64,000 nt of DNA from Oscillospiraceae bacterium (GTDB lineage: Bacteria > Bacillota > Clostridia > Oscillospirales > Oscillospiraceae): assembly GCA_017622295.1 (NCBI GenBank), contig JAGARK010000011.1:1-64000 (forward strand), given 5' to 3'. This document shows, one piece after another, positions 57,455-64,000 of the stretch. A program made the translations under genes and the position numbers. The notes beneath the pieces were generated by a model. It worked only from the letters and a program-made list of their open reading frames with translations. It searched no databases and was not told the DNA's origin. Within the stretch, counting starts at the first letter, position 1, and each line of letters begins with the position of its first letter.

Positions 57455-59155
57455 TTACTTCACCAATTCGTAATCCTCCACGGAAATGGCGTGCAGTTCC
57501 GTGATCGCGGTGGTGCCGTCCAGCACCAGGCGGCGGGCGCTCTGCTTCAGGGTGAGCATACCCTCGTCAATGGCAGCCTGACGCAGCATGTCGGTATGGG
57601 CCCGCCGAGCGATCATACCACGCAGATTGGGGGTAATCTCCATGATCTCGTAGACGCCGATCCGGCCGTAATAGCCGGTGCCGTTGCAGCGCTGGCAGCC
57701 CACGGGCTCACAGATGGTTTTTCCCTTGCGCTCCTCAGCGGACAGTTCCAGATAGTCCGCCTCATGGTCCAGCAGCAATCGCTGGCGCTTGCAGTTGGGA
57801 CACAGCCGGCGCACCAGACGCTGAGCAATGATGCCCACGGTGGAGTCGGCGATCAGATAGCTTTCGACGCCCATGTCCAGCAGACGGGTGACGGAGCTTG
57901 CGGTGTCGTTGGTATGCAGGGTACTGACCACCAGGTGGCCGGTGATGGAAGCCTGGACGGCGATGGACGCGGTCTCGCCGTCTCGGATCTCACCGATCAT
58001 GATGATGTCCGGGTCCTGACGCAGGATGGAACGCAGGGCGTTGGCAAAAGTCAGCTCCGCCTTGACATTGACCTGCACCTGGTTGATGCCCTCGATGTTG
58101 GCTTCCACGGGATCCTCGACGGTGATGATGTTCACCATATCGCTGTTCAGCTCGCTCAGAGCGGTGTACAGCGTGGTGGACTTGCCGGAACCGGTGGGGC
58201 CGGTGACCAGCACGATGCCATTTGGATGGCTGAGGATCTTGTCAAACTTGACCATATCCTCGTCGGACAGGCCCAGGGTCCGCTTGTTATGGGACAGGGT
58301 CTTTTTCTGGTTCAGTCGCAGAACGCATTTCTCGCCGTAAACGGTGGGCAGTGTGGAGACACGGACGTCATACTCCCGACGGTCCACAGTGTAGCTGAAA
58401 CGGCCGTCCTGAGGCTTTCTTTTTTCGGAAATATCCAAACCGCTGATAATCTTAATTCTCGCAACAATTGCCGAAAGAAGGCGTAAACTATAGGTTGCAG
58501 TGGTATATAATACACCATCTACGCGGCAGCGAACCCGGACGCGGTCCGGCTCTGCTTCCACGTGAATATCGGATGCGCGCTGGCGGACAGCCTGTTCCAC
58601 CAGGGAGTTCACCAGCATGACCACAGGAGAAGAGTTGACGTCCTCGCGGATGATCTCCTCTTCGATGGTGGTGGTAACCTCATTGTCACGGGTATAGAGC
58701 TCCGCCGCCTCCCGCATCTCATCGGTGCCGTAGTAACGGTCGATGGTCACCAGAATGTCGCTGGTGGTGGCAAGGTAGGGACGGATCCGGCACTTGCTGG
58801 AAATCGCCACCAGATCCCGGCCGCGCATGTTCATGGGGTCATTCAGAGCCACCAGAATCGTGCCGGGATCATCGGGGTCAAAGGCAAAGGGAATGACAAC
58901 ATGGTTGCGCAGCAGATCCGCCCGCACCAGCTGGCGAACCTCAATGGGGATCTGCTCCTCATAAAGACGGACGGTGGGCAGCTTGAAAACCGCAGCCATG
59001 GCCTCCATCAGATGTTCCTCGGACACAGTGCCGTTTTCGCCCAGCAGCTCACGGATGCTTTTGCCGGTTTCATGATGCTTATCCCGCAGCTGGTCCGCCT
59101 GCTCCCGGGTGAGCAGGCCATGCTCGACCAGATAATTCAGCAATTTCTCGCTCAA
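57455..59155 (-). CDS. pilB: PilB pilus assembly ATPase
   Basis: About 566 residues. The start is TTG at 59155: AAAGGAG lies 7 bases before it and the product opens MSEKLLNYLVEHGLL; a GTG at 59173 would overlap that site. N-terminal MshEN-type domain (about 1-140), then the ATPase with Walker A VLVTGPTGSGKSTTLYTALS, Walker B RQDPDIIMIGEIRDGETA, His box TGHLVVSTLHTNDTASSVTR and the tetra-Cys zinc motif CPNCKRQ...CQRCNGTGYYGR of PilB/GspE. It powers pilus extension and is the first gene of the pilus operon. Confidence 0.95.
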   Translation of the reverse strand: MSEKLLNYLVEHGLLTREQADQLRDKHHETGKSIRELLGENGTVSEEHLMEAMAAVFKLPTVRLYEEQIPIEVRQLVRADLLRNHVVIPFAFDPDDPGTILVALNDPMNMRGRDLVAISSKCRIRPYLATTSDILVTIDRYYGTDEMREAAELYTRDNEVTTTIEEEIIREDVNSSPVVMLVNSLVEQAVRQRASDIHVEAEPDRVRVRCRVDGVLYTTATYSLRLLSAIVARIKIISGLDISEKRKPQDGRFSYTVDRREYDVRVSTLPTVYGEKCVLRLNQKKTLSHNKRTLGLSDEDMVKFDKILSHPNGIVLVTGPTGSGKSTTLYTALSELNSDMVNIITVEDPVEANIEGINQVQVNVKAELTFANALRSILRQDPDIIMIGEIRDGETASIAVQASITGHLVVSTLHTNDTASSVTRLLDMGVESYLIADSTVGIIAQRLVRRLCPNCKRQRLLLDHEADYLELSAEERKGKTICEPVGCQRCNGTGYYGRIGVYEIMEITPNLRGMIARRAHTDMLRQAAIDEGMLTLKQSARRLVLDGTTAITELHAISVEDYELVK

Positions 59156-59310
59156 AACGTTTTCTCCTTTCACATTTCCCGCAGCTCTTCAAACCAGAGT
59201 GCCAGGAAACAGGACAGGCGCCTCCGCATCACGCGGGCGGCTCCAATATACACACATGCGGCAAATCCCTTTTTTCGAATCTGCCGGATTTACATACTTT
59301 TACGTATTAT

Positions 59311-59339
59311 ATTTTACCACATTTCCCCTCTAATAGCAA
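59311..59339 (-). promoter_or_regulatory. Predicted promoter of the type IV pilus operon
   Basis: TTGCTA, 17 bases, TAAAAT on the minus strand, spacer ending GAGGGGAAATGTGG, the clearest copy of the shared element. The leader to the TTG start is about 150 bases. Confidence 0.72.
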
Positions 59340-59417
59340 GTATTTTTTTGTATTTTTTGACTTTAAACCATGGAAAAAACCGCAATTTCAGAATAATGTG
59401 AAAATTATTTTTTAAAT

Positions 59418-59461
59418 AAAAAAATCTCCCTCTGTGCAGCGGTTTTTTCCGCACAGAGGGA
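59418..59461 (-). terminator. Terminator of the BY-kinase operon
   Basis: TCCCTCTGTG / CACAGAGGGA stem, with three more pairs above a small bulge, then T7 on the minus strand. It lies about 130 bases after the last kinase stop; the stretch between (59462-59589) is A/T-rich and shows nothing else. Confidence 0.85.
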
Positions 59462-59589
59462 ATCTTTTCCATTGATTTTATCCACAGGGGATTGCGAAGA
59501 TCTCACGAAGCTGTGGATAACTTTTTGTCAAATTCGAGTATTTTTCCAGCCGATTCTCACATCCGCCGAAAAAGCCGAAAACGAAACAA

Positions 59590-61002
59590 TTATTCTCTCT
59601 TTTCGCCGTAGCCGTAGCCGTAACCATAGCCATACCCATATCCATAGCCGTAACCATAGCCGTAGCCACTGGAAATGGAGCGGTGAACGCCATTGAGCAC
59701 ACAGCCCTCAATGGGCAGACCGCCGTCGCCGAGGCGATGGATGCCATCCAGAATCTGCTCACGGGAGGAAAAGTCATGCCGGATGACCAGCAGACCGCAA
59801 TCCGCCAGATCCGCCACTTCCGACGCATCCGCCAGCAGAGAGCAGGGCGGCGTATCCACGATCACATAGTCATAGAGATTGCGGGCTGCCTGAATCAGCC
59901 GGGCCGCCCGGTCCTGGGACAGCAGCTCCGACATGTTTTTACCGCCCGAGCCGCCGGATACGATGGACAGATTCGCCACTTCCGTGGGAACGATCATATC
60001 CCGCACCGTGACCCCGCCCCGGAGATACTCCACCAGAGAATGCTCCGCATCGACCTGAAGGGCCTTTGCAACAGAAGGATTGCGCAGGTCGCAGTCGATC
60101 AGCAGCACGCTCTTGCCCTTACGGGCCAGGGAGACACCCAGATTGACGGTGACTGTGGTCTTACCCTCGCCGGGGATGGCGCTGGAAACCAGCAGTACCT
60201 TCTGATTCTTTTCACCCATGGTCTTCTCCAGATGAAGACGCAGAAGCCGGATGGATTCGGCAAAGCCGGGCTGATTTCTGCTTTTATGGACCAGGGGGCA
60301 GGACATCTTCCGGGGAACCTTGACATTGGGCACCTGACCGATGCAGGGCGTATTCAGCAAGCGCTTCAGCTCCGCCTCACTGTGGATGGTGCTCTTGGTC
60401 AGCGCCAGCAGGGCAATGATCGCGGCCCAGAGTGCGCCGCCCATCAGTACGCCATTCTTGGCGACATTCTTATAATTCGGAGCATTGCTCGGCCGGGTGG
60501 GAACGCCGCTTTCATCCAGCAGCACCAACACCGTGGAGCCCACGACAAATTCCGCGATCTCCGGGTAATACTCCATCACAGCACACAGCACATCATAGGC
60601 CCGCTGGGGATCCGAGTCCGTGACCTTCATGGTGATGATGCTGGTGTTGGAATTGGCCGAAACACTGACGCCGGGCATATAGGAAATACCCAGATGCTCC
60701 TTCACCCGCTGCTGCAGCACGCCACTGGTCAGGATGGAAGGGAAGGTCGCCGCCATCTGCTCGGCGGTTTTGGTATTGTAGCTGCTGATGCCGGAATAGA
60801 CGGGGTTGGCGATCTTGACCGTAAAGGACGCAGTCGCAGTATAAGACGGACTGTGGCCAAAATAACTCACCGCCACCGTACCCACTCCGCCCAGCAGCAC
60901 CAGCACCAGCGCCAGGGCGATTTTTCGCCGGGCTTCCTTCACAAAGTCGTCGATGAATACGAACAGGTCCAGTTTCTGTTCTTTATTTTCTACATATTCC
61001 AT
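59590..61002 (-). CDS. Fused co-polymerase/BY-kinase with Gly-Tyr repeat tail
   Basis: A 470-residue protein. Wzz-type domain between two membrane helices (about 24-46 and 190-210), then BY-kinase: Walker A VSSAIPGEGKTTVTVNLGVS, A' VLLIDCDLRNPS and B YVIVDTPPCSLLADASEVAD. The tail is (Gly-Tyr) repeated ten times followed by GEKRE, an extreme form of the Tyr cluster that such kinases phosphorylate. The Wzz half lacks a clear Pro-rich block other than GVPTRPSNAPNY. It follows a second kinase by 15 bases. Probably controls another surface polymer, whose synthesis genes are outside the window. Confidence 0.9.
   Translation of the reverse strand: MEYVENKEQKLDLFVFIDDFVKEARRKIALALVLVLLGGVGTVAVSYFGHSPSYTATASFTVKIANPVYSGISSYNTKTAEQMAATFPSILTSGVLQQRVKEHLGISYMPGVSVSANSNTSIITMKVTDSDPQRAYDVLCAVMEYYPEIAEFVVGSTVLVLLDESGVPTRPSNAPNYKNVAKNGVLMGGALWAAIIALLALTKSTIHSEAELKRLLNTPCIGQVPNVKVPRKMSCPLVHKSRNQPGFAESIRLLRLHLEKTMGEKNQKVLLVSSAIPGEGKTTVTVNLGVSLARKGKSVLLIDCDLRNPSVAKALQVDAEHSLVEYLRGGVTVRDMIVPTEVANLSIVSGGSGGKNMSELLSQDRAARLIQAARNLYDYVIVDTPPCSLLADASEVADLADCGLLVIRHDFSSREQILDGIHRLGDGGLPIEGCVLNGVHRSISSGYGYGYGYGYGYGYGYGYGYGEKRE
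59605..59667 (-). repeat. Gly-Tyr codon repeat in kinase tail
   Basis: Twenty-one codons, Gly and ten Tyr-Gly pairs. All four Gly codons and both Tyr codons are used, so the DNA is not a pure 6-base repeat and the protein pattern appears selected. Confidence 0.85.
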
Positions 61003-61017
61003 AACAGTAACCTTTCC

Positions 61018-62463
61018 TTATTTGCCGGACCCATAGGCACCGTAGTGACCATAGTGACCGTAATGACCGTATCTGCCGTAGCCACGGCCATATCCCTGTC
61101 CGGAAGAAAGGACAGTGGAGTGGACATTGTTGAGAATGCAGCCCAAAAGTCTGGCCTTGCCCTTTTCCAAAGAGGCCACCGCCTTATTCAGGCCAGGGGC
61201 CGGCGCGGTATTCTGGCGAACCACCAGCAGGCTGGCATCCGCAAGTTCCATAACGCCCTCGGCATCGGAAACCTCGCCCATAGGAGGCAGGTCCATCACG
61301 ACATAATCAAATTCTCTGCGGGCCCACTTCAGCAGGGCATCCATCTTCTCAGAGGAAACCAGGTCGCCGGAATTCTTGGTACCCTTGGTCTCCAGCAGAA
61401 GATACAGATTACTCTTCTTGTCCCGGATCATAACGTCGGAAAGCTCCGCCTTGCCCGTCAGAATATCCCGCAGGCCCACGGCCACATTCTTCTGCTCCAG
61501 AACGGCATGGCAGGCAGGCTTACGCAGGTCGCAGTCGATCAGCAGCACTTTCTCATGCTTCTGCGCAAGAGACAATGCCAGATTGACCGCAACCGTGGAT
61601 TTGCCTTCGTTTTCCATCAGGCTCGTAATCATCAGAACCTTGGTGCCATGCATGGCATGCTCCACCCGGCGGCGGAGCTTACGGATGGTCTCGACAAAGC
61701 GGAAACTGGTGGCAGGATTGGTAATGAGAATACTGGTCTTCTTATGGCGGATCCGGGAGAACAGGGTCTTATACTTCTGCTCATGAGGGATCTCACCCAA
61801 ATAGGCACAATCCAGCTTGGCTCTTGCCTCCTTGCCGCTGCGGACGGTATTCCGGGACCAGGACATGACAGCCAGCAGGAAGCTGACGATCACCGCTGCC
61901 AGGAATCCCATCTTCTTCATTTCGCCCCAGGCGTCAGCGGAATTGGTGGGTGCCATGGGAACCGTCGGATTCTGAAGGACCTCCAGGGAAATACCGTCCA
62001 CCACCCGATAGGTGACAGTCTCATGATGATCCACAATGGCCCGGGCCACCTGGAAAGCGGTTCTGGGGTCGGAGGCCGACACGGTCACATTGATCAGATT
62101 GGTATCGGCAATGACCGAGGCAGAAATGGAGCCGTTAAAAGAAGATGTTCCAATCTCCTGCAGGATGCTTTTACGCATCACAGAGCTGTTCAGCAGATCC
62201 GAGAATACCGTGGCAAGCGTGGTGGTGGAAGTCAGATTGCTGTAAACCGTGGAAGAGCTGCTGCGGGTGGTGACCACATAGGTGGTGGTCGTCTTGTAGA
62301 CCGGGCTGTAGGACATATCCGTCATGATGTAGCTGCCGACACCCACCACCAGTGCCGCCATGACGATCAGAAGCCACCGCTTGAGCACATCATAGACCAG
62401 CACGATCGGATCGTAGGAGAAAAGATCCGTATCGGGTGCATGATTTTCATTTCTGTGTTCCAT
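61018..62463 (-). CDS. Fused co-polymerase/BY-kinase with Gly-Tyr-His tail
   Basis: A 481-residue protein with the same layout: cytoplasmic start, Wzz-type domain between helices (about 30-50 and 185-200), kinase with Walker A ITSLMENEGKSTVAVNLALS, A' VLLIDCDLRKPA and B YVVMDLPPMGEVSDAEGVME. The tail GYGRGYGRYGHYGHYGHY has about ten Tyr with interspersed His and Arg. It stands just ahead of the Gly-Tyr-tailed paralogue and behind an Ig-like protein and a PHP phosphatase. Tandem kinases might form mixed oligomers; inference. Ribosome site GGAAGGATAAGG. Confidence 0.9.
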   Translation of the reverse strand: MEHRNENHAPDTDLFSYDPIVLVYDVLKRWLLIVMAALVVGVGSYIMTDMSYSPVYKTTTTYVVTTRSSSSTVYSNLTSTTTLATVFSDLLNSSVMRKSILQEIGTSSFNGSISASVIADTNLINVTVSASDPRTAFQVARAIVDHHETVTYRVVDGISLEVLQNPTVPMAPTNSADAWGEMKKMGFLAAVIVSFLLAVMSWSRNTVRSGKEARAKLDCAYLGEIPHEQKYKTLFSRIRHKKTSILITNPATSFRFVETIRKLRRRVEHAMHGTKVLMITSLMENEGKSTVAVNLALSLAQKHEKVLLIDCDLRKPACHAVLEQKNVAVGLRDILTGKAELSDVMIRDKKSNLYLLLETKGTKNSGDLVSSEKMDALLKWARREFDYVVMDLPPMGEVSDAEGVMELADASLLVVRQNTAPAPGLNKAVASLEKGKARLLGCILNNVHSTVLSSGQGYGRGYGRYGHYGHYGHYGAYGSGK

Positions 62464-62468
62464 AGACC

Positions 62469-63329
62469 TTATCCTTCCACTACAACGATCAGACGGGAAT
62501 AACCGGAATAGGACACTGCATTGACGCCCTCCCGGGTATAGGTGACCTTATAGGACACGGTATACACGCCTGGGGTATTGGTATCCACCACGCCGGTGGT
62601 ACGAAGAGAATAGTTTTCGGGCATGCCGTTTTTCAGAGAAACATCGCTGCCGCCGAAAACATAGCAGTCCAGATAGCTCTGGGCATTGAAGGCAGAGCCC
62701 TGAGGCAGATACACCAGATAATCCGTCAGCTCCAGCTTGGCCTGGTAGGAACCGGCCAGATATACCTCCATCGGTACCACCAGCTCAGCGGTATCGCCCA
62801 AACTGTTGGTCACCCGGAACTCGATATCATGCTCGCCCAGGGAGGTGGTGCTCACCTCGCTCAGGGTGGTGGCACGGACCCGGTGGGTAATGTCGCCGTC
62901 AACCATGTCCACGGCGCCGATATTGCTCAGCACATCATAAGCAACACCCTGGGTGGTCATCAGCGGTGCATCGAGGGTAAAGCGGGGGCTTTCGTAGTCG
63001 GAATAGCGAACCTGGCGCTCCAGCTTTGCCACATTGCCTGCCCGGTCAAAGGCGGCGCAGATGACGCTGGCAGTGCCGTCGCTGTCCAGCAGGCGGACAC
63101 TTTCCACCACCAGAGAAGATGTCACATCGCCGTCGCGCTTATCTCTGGCCGTCAACCCCTGAAGCAGAGCAGACCGGGGCTCCAGAATGGAAACCTCCAG
63201 CAGCTCCTGACTGTCACTGATCTGAGGGGGCGCAGAATCCTCCGCCAGCCGGGTAACCACCTGATAGCCGCAAAATACCGCAATGCTCACCGCGATCAGC
63301 AAAAGACATATCAAATTCCGTTTTTTCAT
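62469..63329 (-). CDS. Membrane-anchored Ig-like (DUF5011-type) protein
   Basis: A 286-residue protein with one N-terminal membrane helix (LICLLLIAVSIAVFCGY) and an extracellular part made of bacterial Ig-like/HYR domains: LTARDKRDGDVTSSLVVESV, VDMVDGDITHRVRATTLSEV and a third unit ending PGVYTVSYKVTYTREG. The D-K-x-DGD(V/I)T motif recurs. It lies between a PHP phosphatase and the two BY-kinases, 5 bases before the kinase gene. It may act with the co-polymerases at the outer face or bind the polymer; the function is not known. Confidence 0.78.
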   Translation of the reverse strand: MKKRNLICLLLIAVSIAVFCGYQVVTRLAEDSAPPQISDSQELLEVSILEPRSALLQGLTARDKRDGDVTSSLVVESVRLLDSDGTASVICAAFDRAGNVAKLERQVRYSDYESPRFTLDAPLMTTQGVAYDVLSNIGAVDMVDGDITHRVRATTLSEVSTTSLGEHDIEFRVTNSLGDTAELVVPMEVYLAGSYQAKLELTDYLVYLPQGSAFNAQSYLDCYVFGGSDVSLKNGMPENYSLRTTGVVDTNTPGVYTVSYKVTYTREGVNAVSYSGYSRLIVVVEG

Positions 63330-63347
63330 CTGTTTTTCGCCTCTTTA

Positions 63348-64000
63348 TCAAAACCACTCCGGCTCAACCGGAGGTAAATCTTCGTTTTTAATAATGCTGA
63401 CGGGATTGCGCAGCAGCAGAAACTCCGCCGCAGTTGGGGAAATCCGCTCCGCGATCAGCTCCAGCACGTCCCCCATCCAGGGGGTACGCATTCTGGCGGA
63501 ATGGGCGTCGCTGGCCACCACCGTGGCAAACCCCCGCTCCACCAGCGCCCCGGCCATCTGCCGGGGGCCGTTTCCGAAGCGGCCCATGAGACTGCCCCGG
63601 TTCACCTGAAACAGACAGCCCATCCGCTTCCATTCATTGATCAGCTCCGGATCCTCCCGGACATAGTCATAACGCTCCGGATGGGCAACCAGCGGCCTGT
63701 ATCCCGCCCGGATCACATCCCGGAGGATGTCTGTTTCCGCATCGCCGCTGGAGCGGAAGGAAAACTCAATCAGAGGATACCGGGAATTGTTCAGAGTGAA
63801 CAGCTTCCCTTCCCGCAGCAGCCGCACCGTGTCATCGGTGCCGAAGATCTCCATGCCCATAAACAGCCGCAGCGGAATATTCATTTCCTCCAGGGCGTTG
63901 CGCAGCAGCTGCACCGCCGACCAGACCTCTATGGCCCGGTCTTCCATGCAATGAGGCGTTGCAACCATCGCTCTGACACCGCTGTCCACTGCGATCCGGG
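63348..64000 (-). CDS. CpsB/YwqE-type PHP phosphatase, 5' end outside the window
   Basis: The open frame runs to the right edge, so about 30 N-terminal residues with the first metal-binding motif (HxHxLPGxDDG) are missing. What remains is typical: GVRAMVATPHCMEDRAIEVW, MGMEIFGTDD, PLVAHPERYDYVREDPELIN and VVASDAHSARMRTPW. It would dephosphorylate the Tyr tails of the two kinases encoded after it. It differs in sequence from the phosphatase at 27.3 kb, consistent with a separate circuit. Confidence 0.9.
   Translation of the reverse strand, partial: RIAVDSGVRAMVATPHCMEDRAIEVWSAVQLLRNALEEMNIPLRLFMGMEIFGTDDTVRLLREGKLFTLNNSRYPLIEFSFRSSGDAETDILRDVIRAGYRPLVAHPERYDYVREDPELINEWKRMGCLFQVNRGSLMGRFGNGPRQMAGALVERGFATVVASDAHSARMRTPWMGDVLELIAERISPTAAEFLLLRNPVSIIKNEDLPPVEPEWF

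Noticed and set aside
59605-59667. Gly-Tyr tail as a slippage-prone contingency repeat
   Set aside because: Codons vary at nearly every unit, so polymerase slippage is not favoured, and 6-base changes would stay in frame anyway.

Overview
The window looks like a chromosome segment of a Gram-positive, anaerobic gut-type Clostridium relative (Oscillospiraceae/Ruminococcaceae-like). Supporting signs are dockerin and cohesin domains, BspA-type leucine-rich repeats, Cys-rich Gly/Thr surface repeats, class B-type sortase, LCP protein, Wzy-type exopolysaccharide genes with BY-kinase/PHP-phosphatase control, and a Clostridium-style type IV pilus operon. Strong AGGAGG ribosome sites precede most genes. 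No tRNA, rRNA, CRISPR array or riboswitch was recognised. The organism assignment is inference.

Layout. 1-0.6 kb: 3' part of a YebC/TACO1 gene. 0.6-3.7 kb: a secreted leucine-rich-repeat dockerin protein and a remnant of a second such gene. 3.8-9.5 kb: a small XRE regulator with a palindromic operator, then an AraC regulator divergent from a GPH sugar symporter and a GH2 glycosidase. 9.5-10 kb: a decayed surface-protein gene. 10.1-18.6 kb (minus): an operon-like series of an oversized prepilin, a very large Cys-rich surface protein, a 41-residue Gly-rich peptide, a lipoprotein sharing that peptide's C-terminal motif, and an HPr-kinase-like protein. 18.7-21.1 kb (plus): PqqD-like protein, soluble S26-like peptidase and ABC exporter, followed by a phage-baseplate-like pair (BppU-like, SGNH hydrolase) and a MITE-like repeat. 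23.7-24.2 kb: major-type prepilin.

24.4-41.6 kb (minus) is one exopolysaccharide locus reading from the priming sugar transferase through glycosyltransferases, an acyltransferase-radical SAM fusion, polymerase, acetyltransferase and flippase to BY-kinase, PHP phosphatase, a sortable surface protein, LCP ligase and a nucleotidyltransferase. 41.7-48.3 kb (minus) encodes a giant dockerin protein, a membrane-anchored cohesin and a class B-like sortase. 48.4-59.3 kb (minus) is a type IV pilus operon (PilB, PilT, PilC, PilD, PilM-PilN fusion, PilO, three minor pilins, the last fused to a CHAP peptidoglycan-hydrolase domain). 59.6-64 kb (minus) holds two more BY-kinases with Tyr-rich tails, an Ig-like membrane protein and a truncated PHP phosphatase.

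Taken together, nearly the whole window builds the cell surface: pili, capsule/exopolysaccharide, dockerin-cohesin assemblies and repeat adhesins. Six promoters of these surface genes share an extended -10 element resembling GGAAATRTGG, hinting at common control. The best candidate for an undescribed system is the peptide/lipoprotein/HPr-kinase-like operon at 10.2-11.6 kb, probably working with the nearby PqqD/S26/ABC genes as a cysteine-free RiPP-like pathway.
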